Positions 33,401 to 44,190 are shown, counted from the first letter of the stretch. The stretch: 64,000 nucleotides of DNA from Gibbula magus (GCA_936450465.1 OW388296.1:50047750-50111749), one strand, 5' to 3'. Notes: generated from the letters alone by a model not told the origin. Made by a program: numbers and translations.

Positions 33401-35850
33401 TATGTTAACTCAAACTCATCTCATCAAGGCGACTGAGTGACGTTGACGTAACCTATGTTAACTCAAACTCATCTCATCAAGTCGATTACGTGACATTGAC
33501 GTAACCTATGTTAATTCAAACTCATCTCATCAAGTCGATTGAGTGACGTTGACGTAACCTATGTTTATTCAAACTCGACCCATCAAGTCGATTAAGTGAC
33601 ATTGACGTAACCTATGTTAATTCAAACTCATCTCATCAAGTCGATTTAGTGACGTTGACGTAACCTATGTTAATTCAAACTCATCTCATCACGTCGATTG
33701 AGTGACGTTGACGTTATATATGTTAACTCAAACTCACCTCATCAAGTCAATTGAGTGACGTTGACGTTACATATGTTTATTCAAACTCGACCCATTAAGT
33801 CGATTACGTGACATTGACGTAACCTATGTTAATTCAAACTCACCTCATCAAGTCGATTAAGTGACGTTGACGTTACCAGTGTTAATTCATCTCACCTCAT
33901 CAAGTCAATTGAATGACCTCAACGTTACCAGTGTTAATTCAAACTCATCTTATCAAGTCAATTGAGTGACGTTGACGTTACATATGTTTATTCAAACTCG
34001 ACACATCCAGTCGATTTAATGACATTGACGTAACCTATGTTTATTCAAACTCCCCTCATCAAGTCGATTGAGTGACGTTGACGTTACCAGTGTTAATTCA
34101 AACTCATCTTATCAAATCAATTGAGTGACGTTGACGTTATATATGTTTATTCAAACTCGACCCATCAAGTCGATTAAGTGACATTGACGTAACCTATGTT
34201 AATTCAAACTCACCTCATCAAGTCAATTGAGTGACGTTGACGTAACCTATGTTAATTCAAACTCATCACATCAAGTCGACTGAGTGACGTTGACGTTATA
34301 TATGTTAATTCAAACTCATCACATCAAGTCGACTGAGTGACGTTGACGTTATATATGTTAATTCAAACTCATCACATTAAGTCGACTGAGTGACGTTGAC
34401 GTTTTATATGTTAATTGAAACTCATCTCATCAAGTCGATTGAGTGACGTTGACCTTACCTATGTTAATTCAAACTCATCTCATCAAATCTAGCTGAAGTT
34501 TGGCTTGAAAACTTCCCGAATTTATGCTGAGCTTTCTTAAGTAATGATATCATATGAAGAGTCTGATGACGAAGAAGACACACAGGGAATCGGGATCTTC
34601 GTGTGATATACCATAAGTGAGTTTGTACTTCTTGGCATGAAGTCTGATTAAAATCGACCCTGTTCCGCAAAATAGTTAATTGGTCCTAAAGATTCGTCGT
34701 TACAAGGACGGTTATCCCGCTAGATATACTATTTTGGAACTTTTTATCCTTGGAAAACGGTCTATTCTAATTATACTGCTATGCATGTTTTGAATTTAAT
34801 TTCTTGTTCATGAACTTTTCATCTAACTAGTCATTATACTGCTTGCGATTCAGTCCAGTTGACATAATTCAGGGTTGTTACAATCGGGTTTGACCAGCGG
34901 AATGAAGGATCGTTTATATTATAGTTTATAGTATATAGAGTATAGTTTATATTCGACGCCACTGGTATTCATCATTTGTAAAATCGTTTAATATCCAATC
35001 ACTAACACGTTGCTTTAAACTATTGCACAATGACACAAAGAAAACGAAAAACACTTCCGATGTCATATTTATAATCGAGCCAATACACATGCTTCATATA
35101 GATATACATTCATATTGAGATTTCTTTATTATATCTTTACATTGGCAATAGCGTACTGTACACAGCTATGATAGGATTAAGCGAAAATATATCCATCTTA
35201 AGAAACCCTTTATTAACTTAATGCACTTCTTTTCTAAATAACCTTTTAAGTATCAAAGATATTTGAGAAATAAAGAAAGCTGAATAACGTAGCTTTATGC
35301 TAATAACACGTTTAAAAATCCTGATGGATTCATATTAGGGCAAAATGCAGCTTGTTTAAGAAGTTTAAAATTGTCCGGTTTTCGACCAGGCTGGTAGTAT
35401 CCAATAAATGTGATTTAGATGTCCAAAAGAAGTTGAAAGTAAACTTTTACGTTTGTGACTAGACAAAAAGGTTGTATGCTTTACATCATAACCCCTGAGC
35501 GATGAAAATACTGTTATTGAGTAAGTTTAAGTGTGAAACTTATGAAATATATTTTTCTAGTCATTAAAGATCTTTTCTCGTAATTTACCTTAGTGAAAAC
35601 GAGTTTACTGTGTTGTCAAATGACTTAATAGTATTTGGAACACAGACGATTATTTATGTGAACATTTTTGCTTGAGATTGAAAACTTTTCATTTTTTTGT
35701 CTATCACCTAAATGCATTATCACTCAGATGTAGCAAAATTCAAGCAGCATTTGCATGTACTGAATGCATCTACAGGGTATAAATGGTGCCTACTTTGCAT
35801 AATATGGCACACATGTACGAAATCATGCCGCGTTTGACCAGTGGAGAAAG
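30453..35850. repeat. Large duplicated block, copy 1
   Basis: Sequence from TTCGTCAACCCTTTAACA onward is closely matched by 42091-45720, in the same order and orientation. Both copies contain TGTTGAGAAGGCGGAACA, a minisatellite of about 53 bp, ACGGTTATCCCGCTAGATAT and a Tc1-like left end. Copy 1 has a much longer minisatellite and lacks the 710-bp segment and the MITE present in copy 2. It has about 240 bp (34834-35072) missing from copy 2. Confidence 0.9.
31650..34485. repeat. 53-bp minisatellite, about 53 copies
   Basis: Units run GTTAATTCAAACTCATCTCA, TCAAGTCGATTGAGTGACGT, TGACGTAACCTAT. Subtypes differ in CCTATG, ATATATG, CCTAGG or CCAGTG at the unit junction. Multi-unit blocks are repeated, including one containing AAAGTCTATTAAGTGACCTT. 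Nearly every unit has TGACGTTGACGT. Confidence 0.97.
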
Positions 35851-35935
35851 AGAGCTCTTGGGATGTTGCAGCTTGGGTCGACCAACAACGATGTTGCAAA
35901 TGCCTTTGGATGTCACTGTATGACCATCATTAGGC
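35825..35935 (+). pseudogene. Transposase N-terminal helix-turn-helix remnant
   Basis: From ATG at 35825 the frame reads MPRLTSGER. After a one-base shift it reads RALGMLQLGSTNNDVANAFG and CHCMTII, the first helix-turn-helix of Tc1-like transposases. The frame then runs into the inverted end, so the catalytic DDE/D region is entirely missing. Confidence 0.7.
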
Positions 35936-36007
35936 CTATATGCCTATCAGGCCTATCAGCGGTGTCTCCGAAGTCGTATAATGGTCATACAGTGACATCC
36001 AAAGACA

Positions 36008-36013
36008 TTTATT
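36008..36013 (-). promoter_or_regulatory. Candidate polyadenylation signal for the GT31 gene, inside the transposon
   Basis: AATAAA on the minus strand lies about 225 nt after the stop codon at 36238. It is the first perfect match seen downstream and lies in the Tc1-like remnant. Confidence 0.35.
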
Positions 36014-36237
36014 GGATACTACCAGCCTGGTCGAAAACCGGACAATTTTAAACAAGCTGCATTTTGCCACAATATGAATCCATCAGGATTTTAAAACGTG
36101 TTATTAGCATAAAGCTACGTTATTCAGCTTTCTTTTGAACCATTCATTTCTCAAATATCTTTGATACTTAAAAAGTTATTAAAAAAAGAAGTGGAGAAAC
36201 GTTTCTTTTGGCGTTTAGTGTATGTTTACTTCAATAC

Positions 36238-37653
36238 TTAGTTATATATATCTTCGAATAACAACCACATTAATAGTTTCCAGTCGAATAAATGTGCAAA
36301 AAACATATATCTCTTCAACATATTTTTCGTTTGACCTCTTTTGTAACTGTACTTTAGGAAACTTTCATGACCAAATTTGAACTTTTTATGACCGACCCCA
36401 GCCTTGCTTGCAAGAATACCAGTAACATAGATGTCATCAATCCAGAAGAAAGCCATGTTCTCAGAAGCTTTGACCAGTTTCCTTGCAACGTCCATTGATA
36501 TTATGTAGGCCATACCATCACAGTACTTGGGAAAGAAAGGGAACGGATATTCTGCCTCTGATAGTTTCCACTTGCCAGTCTTGCGTGGGTGGGCTTTGTA
36601 TTCAGTTTGACAATAGACTGTGTTAGGAATATGTCCAATGTTAATTGAGAAGTTTGCCAACTTGTAGATGTCAATAAATATGTCATCGTCGATCTTAACA
36701 ACGGTTCTGACGTCATCGCATTGTGACGTCAGCCAATGAATCGCCATCACATGTTTGTAGGTTATATTCTTGTATGTGTCTGCAAAATCTCCTTGAACAA
36801 TGTCCCCATATTTCTTAGACTCCTTTTTGATTTCAGTTTGTAGAGTTTTGTTTTTACGAAAGGATTCACCCAGGAAGAAGATTATGGTTGGTTGTGAAAC
36901 ACTAGTATTTACAGAACCCCAGGTACTCCTAACCAAGTGTCTTTGTCCGGCGTGGTTTACTGCAGAATGTATCAAGATTACGATGGATATGTTTTTCTTT
37001 GAACACAGATTGCTATTGAGATGGTAGACAAATTTATGTCTATTGATTCTGTCGTCCTTTTCGGTGTCGTTGTTGATAGTAAACCAATCAACTGCCTTTT
37101 TAACATGGTCTTCGGTTGACAATGAATCTGTCTCTTGCTGACATGTATCTTGAATATTTGATGAGTTCTTCGAAACATGTCTAGTTTGTTTTGGTGTAGA
37201 CCTTTTGTTTTTACTTTTACCAGTAGTTCTAGTTGATTTTACCGAAGATCGATTGTTTGTGTTAGAGAGGGATTGTTGTTTTTTATGTTTACCGCCCATT
37301 CCAATTCGAGGAAGTGTAGACGTTTTGTTTTTACTTTTACAAGCAATTCTGGTTGATTTTGGTTTATAGTCATTCAATGGGTATACTTTGACTTTCATGT
37401 TTGGTTTTTGGTGCCTGGATTTTCTTAAAACATTATGGAGAGAATCATTTGAGACAGCATGTTTCATGTCTGACGCTACATCTTCAAATCTTTTATTCAA
37501 TGTTGCCTTCACACTCACCCCATCCAAATAGATTGAATCATGAATCCCGATTCTTGACAGGGAGTGTAAGGTTTTCATTTGATAGAAAAACAGAACGAGA
37601 ACAACCACTAACAAAATGCACATCAGTTTTTGGAGATTCTTAATATTCGCCAT
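36238..37653 (-). CDS. Beta-1,3-galactosyltransferase-like protein (GT31), intronless
   Basis: A 471-residue uninterrupted frame encodes a type II Golgi membrane glycosyltransferase. Residues 10-24 are a hydrophobic signal anchor after a short cytoplasmic tail. Residues about 25-220 are a long basic, Ser/Thr/Asn-rich stem. It holds a repeated motif STRxxxKSKNKxST (about 100-113 and 140-153). Residues about 221-420 are the GT31 domain, with RHLVRSTWGS, FFLGE, YGDIVQGDFADTYKNITYKH, the metal-binding Asp triad VKIDDDIFID (322-324) and FWIDDIYVTGI (405-409, the usual EDV.G motif). All family blocks are intact, so activity is plausible: transfer of Gal or GlcNAc from a UDP-sugar to glycans. Acceptor specificity cannot be told from sequence. 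GT31 genes are often single-exon. The start ATG begins MANIKNLQKL, directly before the anchor. A Tc1-like remnant begins 15 bp after the stop. Confidence 0.93.
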   Translation of the reverse strand: MANIKNLQKLMCILLVVVLVLFFYQMKTLHSLSRIGIHDSIYLDGVSVKATLNKRFEDVASDMKHAVSNDSLHNVLRKSRHQKPNMKVKVYPLNDYKPKSTRIACKSKNKTSTLPRIGMGGKHKKQQSLSNTNNRSSVKSTRTTGKSKNKRSTPKQTRHVSKNSSNIQDTCQQETDSLSTEDHVKKAVDWFTINNDTEKDDRINRHKFVYHLNSNLCSKKNISIVILIHSAVNHAGQRHLVRSTWGSVNTSVSQPTIIFFLGESFRKNKTLQTEIKKESKKYGDIVQGDFADTYKNITYKHVMAIHWLTSQCDDVRTVVKIDDDIFIDIYKLANFSINIGHIPNTVYCQTEYKAHPRKTGKWKLSEAEYPFPFFPKYCDGMAYIISMDVARKLVKASENMAFFWIDDIYVTGILASKAGVGHKKFKFGHESFLKYSYKRGQTKNMLKRYMFFAHLFDWKLLMWLLFEDIYN

Positions 37654-37744
37654 ACTTACAATATCCGTGCAAATGTCTTATAAAACTATATCTTTAATCT
37701 AAGTTACACAAGCTTGTTTTAATATTCCTTGTGCATGAACTGTT

Positions 37745-38150
37745 TCAATCAGAACTAATTCCAAGCATATCCCGCTTTAATCAGAAAGATTGTTCACTTT
37801 CCAATGTATCCCTTTTATTCAGGACGAAGGTTCACTGTTCAAGCATATCCCGTTGTATCCCGTTTCACTCAGAACGAAGTCATCTGTCCAAGCATACATG
37901 TATCCTGTTTTACTCAGAATCAAGGTTTTCTGTCCAAGCATACATATATCCTGTTTTACTCAGAATCAAGGTTTTCTGTCCAAGCATTCATGTATCACGT
38001 TCTACTCAGAACGAAAGTTCACTGTCCAAGCATACATGTATCCTGTATTACTCAGAATGAAGGTTTTCTGTCCAAGCATACATGTGTCCCGTTTTTACTC
38101 AGAACGAGGTTTCCCTGTATAAGTATATCCAATTTTATTCAGAACGGTGG
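37745..38150. repeat. 46-bp minisatellite just upstream of the GT31 gene
   Basis: About eight diverged copies contain AAGCATACATGTATCCTGTT, TTACTCAGAATCAAGGTTTT and CTGTCC. They start about 90 bp before the GT31 start codon, where the promoter or 5' UTR would be. Open frames on the plus strand here are products of the repeat. Confidence 0.9.
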
Positions 38151-39360
38151 GTATACATTGTGTAATCATTGTCTGTTAACTTGTAAAAGAGGTTTTCTGT
38201 GCAGGCATAACCTTATTGTACCCAGAACAATCAACAAAGCGATCGCGTTGCTCTGGAGTCTGAAAAAAAAGATGACATCGGATATCATATGTGATATAAG
38301 CAATCAAAACATGTGGTTTATTACATGTACTCATTTATAACTGAACATATAAATCAATAATACAAACAATAATTCCGCCGTAGGAGGGTTAACTTTATAT
38401 TGATACAAAATCGCCAGGGGAGATCGTATAAAGGGCCGAATTCTTTACTGAACCTCGTCCATTTGATTATACTTTTAAGGCTATAGGTCTGCAAAGTTAT
38501 GAAATTAAACTTTAAAATTCTATTTAATTTATTATTATCTTAATATTTACTTTAAATGACTGACTTCAAGTCGATCAGGTTCCATGATAAGTCGGCTATA
38601 TTTCCTCCAAGGTGAATATACATGTATGATATGACTACATGAATATATACGTGTATTTATTAGTCACAAGAGAAAATTGTGTGACAATGAGTGTTAACAT
38701 TCATTAATTAAGTTTTAAGCCTACATGATAATTGAATACATGTATCATATTATATAACGTAGCCCTAGAGGTCAAGACACAGAGGGGTCGCTGTCGCCCC
38801 ATCTGTTAGGCACCTCCACCTCGCTTCCCTGGCAACAGGTTAGAGCTGCTCCCCAATCTATTTTGGCTCTTGACACCAAACCTACGCATGCGCAGTAAGA
38901 AAATAAAGCTGCATATGCTTCCGCTGATCTCGCTACTATAGGTGGCGTGTATGCCATGCTTACACGCAAAAAAACTTGTTTAATTTTGCATTCATTGCAT
39001 TCTACTGTATTAACTGTACACGTGAACTTTTTAGAATTTCGATCAAAACATGGTCAGTTAAATTGTCTTTCAAACGAGTATCACATTACTTATGTGACGT
39101 ATCTCATAATGTTGATAACAACAAAACAATGTTTCTGTAGTTATGTAGGTATGTTTGTATGCTATAACTATAAAGAATTTGAAAAAGGTTTCGCTAATAT
39201 CAAAGGTCAAGGTCGCAATGAGGCCACGAATTAAGCATGCAATTGCGTATATGCCTTATATTAACTATTAAAGGCTACTTGTCGTACCAACGGACACTTT
39301 CGGGATTCGTTGAAAAGGGATTTCAATTTGACAACTACTCGACTTTAAATTTCTAAAATA
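38151..39360. other. Intergenic stretch with one GC-richer patch
   Basis: The patch at 38765-38960 is less AT-rich and open on the minus strand, but no family was recognised. The rest is AT-rich unique sequence. Confidence 0.5.
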
Positions 39361-39619
39361 GACCGTAAATATTTTATATACGGCTTTTTAAAAAAGCGCC
39401 TAATTATGCCCCGGCTACTAGAATGAAAGTGGGCGGAGCTGTGATCCCTGAAGAGTATCCTGCTGTGACGTACGTGGAGGAATCTCATTTTGGCCGCTAA
39501 TCTTAATTTAACGCATTTCCCCAACTCTTAAACTGATCATATAAGACAGAAATCTTCATCCAAACAACCCAACTATTCGCTAAACGGATTACTTAACTAT
39601 TCAACTAGCGATATCATAT
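39361..39619. repeat. 259-bp direct repeat, copy 1
   Basis: GACCGTAAATATTTTATATA through AACTAGCGATATCATAT recurs at 40170-40428 with only a few differences (for example TTATGCC/TTAAGCC). Both contain GTGGGCGGAGCTGTGATCC and GTGACGTACGTGGAGGA. Confidence 0.93.
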
Positions 39620-40118
39620 TGTTACAACGGCCGGGGCCGGCTTAATTGGAGTACATGGTGCTCTAATGTACAGTATATTTGTGGTAAAAAACCGCGGCAC
39701 TGCTGTCATAACATATAGACTAAGGCCAAGACGGTGTTTTGCTTAAACACAGCTCTGTCTCAAATCACCATTCATGGGACGTCATTAGATGTTAACAAAA
39801 TTTATTACTTTTTAGATTCTGAATGTAATCCAAAGCCGACAATCAACCACGCTCTTGGGTAACAACGAACCATATTGAACTCGATGTAATTGACGAGTGT
39901 TATTTGGGCGTCATTAACATTATTAAACATTAACTATAAACTTGCTTAGCCATCGGTTTTGTTTCCTCAAACAAATATCATTAAACCTTAAACATGTTTA
40001 CTTACAATGTAAATCAGTGACATGCTGCTGATTAATCGCGATCTCAGATATGCTACAATCTAATGAAATAATAGAAGAAGAAATCTTGATTGGCGAACAA
40101 GCCTTAAGGCTTATTTGA
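39620..40118. other. Stretch between repeat copies, nothing recognised
   Basis: It includes the GC-rich palindromic GGCCGGGGCCGGC at about 39629. No coding signal was seen. Confidence 0.55.
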
Positions 40119-40484
40119 ACGCCGCTCCAATACATAGATTATAAAACTGGTCACACACAAAACAAGGTAGACCGTAAATATTTTATATACGGCTTTTTAA
40201 AAAAGCGCCTAATTAAGCCCCGGCTACTAGAATGAAAGTGGGCGGAGCTGTGATCCCTGAAGAGTATCCTGCTGTGACGTACGTGGAGGAATCTCATTTT
40301 GGCCGCTAATCTTAATTTAACGCATTTCCCCAACTCTTAAACTGATCATATAAGACAGAAATCTTCATTCAAACAACCCAAATATTCGCTAAACGGATTA
40401 CTTAACTATTCAACTAGCGATATCATATGGTAACGCCGCTCCAGTACATAGATTATAAAACTGGTCACACACTAAACAAGGTAG
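40119..40484. repeat. Second 259-bp repeat copy nested between two 53-bp repeats
   Basis: AACGCCGCTCCAATACATAG through AAAACAAGGTAG occurs at 40119-40171 and again at 40432-40484. The second 259-bp repeat copy (40170-40428) lies exactly between them, giving a Y-X-Y layout. The first X copy at 39361 has no Y beside it. Confidence 0.9.
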
Positions 40485-40661
40485 AAAATATGATACAAAT
40501 ACTTATTCAAAGCTAGACAAAACAAAATCTTTGTAAGTCATAAACTAACGAGTACGTAATACAAATCAATTGATGTTGGTCATGCCTAGTGATACGGTTG
40601 CCTGCAGCTATAGATAAAACAGATTAGTTTCAAAATACATGTAGTCCAGATTATTGAGATA

Positions 40662-41705
40662 TCACGAAAATCGGTAACTTTGGTTGATAAACTGAAGTAA
40701 GGATTTGAGAATGTTAATGTTTGTCAAATTACTAAAGTTACCGTTACCGTATAAAATTGTCGTTAGGTCGAATCCTTGATTGTAAAACTACATACTTGTT
40801 CTTAGATTTTGATAGTTCCGGCAGATAAACAAATAATGAATTACATCTTCATAAGGGTGACCACATGAACACCTGGATGTTTCGGATATATTTCGGTTAT
40901 ATTTGTGTGCATTTAAATCACCACAATCAAGCTTGAGGCGGCAATGTATGATTTGACAGAATCTGGTACCTGCATTTAAGTTTAAGTAATTCGGGGTTTC
41001 TTTTGGAATTATCATTGTCTTGAAATGACTTATGGAAGGGGCGTTGATAATTTCGTCTGGTAATGGATTCCAGAGGGTAATGGTACTTGGTAGGAATGAT
41101 TGCAAATATCGCTGTGTTCTACAATTAATAGTTTGAATGGAAGACCTATTTCTAACGTTGTAGTTACTTTGTTCTGATACTCTTCCTGGTATGAGATTGC
41201 TCAAGTAGTCTGGAGCCACATTATGATACATTTTGTAAAAGGTAACGAGTTTAAGCCGTTGTCTTCTATCCTTAAGACTATTGTACTTTGTTTCTTTATA
41301 TATTTTATCATGGCTAGTGCCGCGTACCGCGCCGCAAATCGTACGTAATGCGTCTAACTGTAAATTTTCTAATAATATGGTCTGTTCAATTGTGCAATTA
41401 TCCAATATATGACAGCAGTAATCAAATAGAGGTAACATAAATGACTTATACAATGTGTCTAACGTTTTTCGAGATAAACGGTATTTCAAACTTCTCAGAC
41501 AATTGATCATTGGACTAATTTTCTTTAACATTTCGTCAATATGTGCTTTCCATGAACAATCGCTTTGAAGTGTTATACCTAGATGTTTGTGACTATCAAC
41601 TTCTTTAATAGTTTCGCTGTTCATGGTTAAATTGGGTTTAACAACATTTTGCTTTTTGCGTGTGAATGTTATACTTTCAGTCTTGCTAAAATAAATAAAA
41701 GTGCC
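40662..41705 (-). pseudogene. 5'-truncated non-LTR retrotransposon (CR1/L2-like), reverse transcriptase C-terminus
   Basis: The minus-strand frame starts inside the reverse transcriptase, just after the catalytic region (SKTESITF, then EVDSHKHLGITLQSDCSWKA). It continues through LYKSFMLPLFDYCCHIL, LENLQLDALRTICGAVRGTS and LWNPLPDEI, all typical of the thumb and C-terminal part of CR1/L2-like LINE proteins. A premature TAG at 40788-40790 splits off a last segment of 41 codons that stays in frame and ends at TGA (40662-40664). The YADD catalytic motif, endonuclease and 5' part are missing. Family naming is approximate. Confidence 0.85.
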
Positions 41706-42072
41706 TCAATGTATTTGTTAAGGGATGCCGTGGTTTTGTACACGCGGTGGATTCGTATATGGTGAATTCGTAGGTTATTATCATTTATAACTGTTGTATT
41801 TAATGCACGTCTATCTCATATTTTTGAAACTTGTAAAGAGAAACTTGATAACCAGGATTACTCGAATAGCAGAACAGCGGTATTGCATTGTTGCAAAGCG
41901 TATATATATCAGATCTACCAACCGATTCACCAGTGTTTGCCATTGTAAATAGTAAGCGAATGTTTACACCCCATTCCTCCACGTACGTCACTTCCAATGT
42001 AAAGCAGACGATTTTATGCAATGTTTAAGTCGCTCTAGTCTAAAATAGGAACAACATTAGTATTATTTTTTT
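41706..42072. other. Intergenic stretch, nothing recognised
   Basis: A 17-bp inverted match to the 259-bp repeat (TCCTCCACGTACGTCAC near 41977) is the only link noticed. Confidence 0.5.
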
Positions 42073-42088
42073 GGGGGGGGGGGGGGGG
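42073..42088. repeat. Poly-G run (16 bases)
   Basis: This G homopolymer ends two bases before duplicated block copy 2 begins. Confidence 0.95.
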
Positions 42089-42734
42089 ATTTCGGCAACC
42101 CTTTAACACTTTGAATCATCACATTATTGTTATACACAATGAAATGTGATTATATGGGTGACCTTGAGTGTCACGAACTATTTTGAAATCAGCAATTATA
42201 GGTTTTAAGAACAAACATGTTAAGTGATCATTCAACTGGACTTCAATGATAAAGAACATTCTGTGAAGTCACCCAAGTGATAGTCAAGAGACCCTACTGG
42301 TACAAGCTGTAAATGATATTTCTTGTATTGTATGTTCATTTGTCTTTTGTGTTATATTTACAAAAAAAATCCCATTTTTTTGTGGCTGTTGAGAAGGCGG
42401 AACAAGGAAAGACGAGACATTCAGTTTCGGGACTGCTCTACTTTTGCCATGTCCCGCAAACGCTTATCTTGTTACTTTTATATCTTTTATATTTATGCAA
42501 CCGTCCTTGCTTAAGCACTTGTATGAATACTAAACTGGACAACGGGAACTAAATAAACTGATATAAAGCTTATAACTGGTGTCCAAGTTAACAGTCGGGA
42601 GTCAAGTCATTAAAGTACACACATTATTCGTTTTAACCAATGAAAATGTTCATGTCTTTAAACAACCAATCAACGTTCAGGAAATATACTGCTCTGCGTC
42701 TATCCTTCAATATTCCATGAAATAAATTGAAGAC

Positions 42735-42970
42735 ATGATTTCAGTGAGGTGTTTGAAGGGCATTTAGAAGTGACATACATAAGAACATGAAGATTTTCTG
42801 GATAACAGTTTCTTTAATGTGAAAATACACGACGTTTCGGAGTACATACTCACTCCTTCATCAGGTGGAATGTAATGATGAAGGAGTGAGTATGTACTCC
42901 GAAAAGTCGTGTATTTTCACATTAAAGAAGTTGTTATCCAGAAAATCTTCATGTTCTTATGATTTCAGTG
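42735..42970. mobile_element. Long hairpin element flanked by 12-bp direct repeats
   Basis: ATGATTTCAGTG occurs at 42735-42746 and 42959-42970, like a target-site duplication. Between them, 42781-42863 and 42876-42959 are inverted copies (AAGAACATGAAGATTTTCTG against its complement) with only a few differences and a 12-bp loop. Nothing is encoded. The insertion lies in the segment absent from block copy 1. Confidence 0.85.
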
Positions 42971-43984
42971 GTAAGTTTCAAGTGTGTCGCCGATATTACA
43001 AGAATGAGAATTTGCTCAATGGTCACACAGAAATAGTTATACAGTTACAGAAAATCATTACGTAACAAACAATTATAATTTGATAACAAAATTACATCTA
43101 GGAATTTGTTTTATGTAAAGGAACATCAATTGAAAGAGAACCTTATCAAGAGATAGAGAATATTGTCCATGTGGAATGTAGAAATGGCCTTTGATGTACT
43201 TTAGAAGACACGCCTTTATCAAATGTGAATGTAATTATGGTTAATATTAATTATGGTGTGCCTTTCTAAGGCTAAGTTCTCAATTACGTTAAAGGCCTGA
43301 ACTGCATAGACACACAGTTATAGTCATAGACATAGACATGGGTCTCCACAAGACAAGAGCACATGCAGCCTTCAGTTCCAGGCTGTCATGTCACGATTTC
43401 ACCCATGAAGAATGGTTTCAACACATTGAATGCGTTTAAAATGATAATATGCATAACATATATGAAGTAAACATTTCAAAGACGACCACCTTGCTCTCCT
43501 TGTGTACCAGTGGTGACCTGGAAACTTTTCGATAACTTTCCAAGGAATCCGAATTAGATTTCCAGTTATAAATAAATAGCAATTGCTTTTCGTGGACCTG
43601 ATGCGCTAAACACTGTCACAGAAATCTAGTTCATACCTGCATAAACTAAATTTCGTGACGTCACATCACATTAAACCACGCCCCATGACCCGAGGTTCAT
43701 AGCTAGTTGCGTTGTGGATTGTCAGTGGCTGATGAACGAGTTGTAGGCGGGTCTAATAATCCGATGATGTTTTGATGTGTATTTGAGCTTTGAATTCATA
43801 CGCGTAAATACGTAGTACGTACTATTCTAATTGATGCAAATTTGTATATTTGGAGCAATGAAAGTTTTCAAAACATCAGGTGCGAATATATTTATTTATA
43901 AGAATTGACTTAGAAATTTATTAAGTTCATGGAGGTATAGATCTAAATTTAAAAAACGTACAGCGAACTTGTGGTAAACTGCTA

Positions 43985-44190
43985 TCGACGTAACCTATGT
44001 TAATTCCAACTCATTTCATCACGTCGACTGAGTGACGTTGACGTAACCTATGTTAATTCAAACTCATCTCATCAAGTCGATTGAGTAACGTTGATGTTAC
44101 CAATGTTAATTCCAACTCATCTAATTAAGTCGACTGAGTGACGTTGACGTTGCCAATGTTAATTCAAACTCAACGCATCAAGTGTAGCTG
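43985..44190. repeat. 53-bp minisatellite, about four copies (duplicated block copy 2)
   Basis: Same unit as at 31650-34485 (GTTAATTCCAACTCATTTCA, TCACGTCGACTGAGTGACGT). It marks the much shorter state of the array. Confidence 0.93.

Larger units (their letters stand above)
35227..36222 (+). mobile_element. Tc1/mariner-like element remnant with about 200-bp inverted ends
   Basis: Sequence 35227-35410 (AAGTATCAAAGATATTTGAG onward to ACCAGGCTGGTAGTATCC) is inverted at 36009-36188. The right end continues outward to CACTAAACGCCAAAAGAAAC and a flanking TA at 36221-36222. The same outer end is kept on the left side of the second copy (CACTAGGCGCCATAAGAAAC, about 44724). The left outer end is deleted here. 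The interior has a start of a transposase frame and a secondary hairpin made of TGGATGTCACTGTATGACCA and its complement. TA flanks, long inverted ends and the helix-turn-helix motif support Tc1/mariner. Confidence 0.75.

Noticed and set aside
31650..34485. CRISPR-like array
   Set aside because: Units are contiguous 53-bp tandem repeats without unique spacers, in a eukaryotic context.
37731..38340. Three overlapping open frames of 109-178 codons
   Set aside because: All are translations of the 46-bp minisatellite in different frames.
38772..38969. GC-richer 65-codon minus-strand frame
   Set aside because: Composition stands out, but no protein family or RNA fold was recognised.
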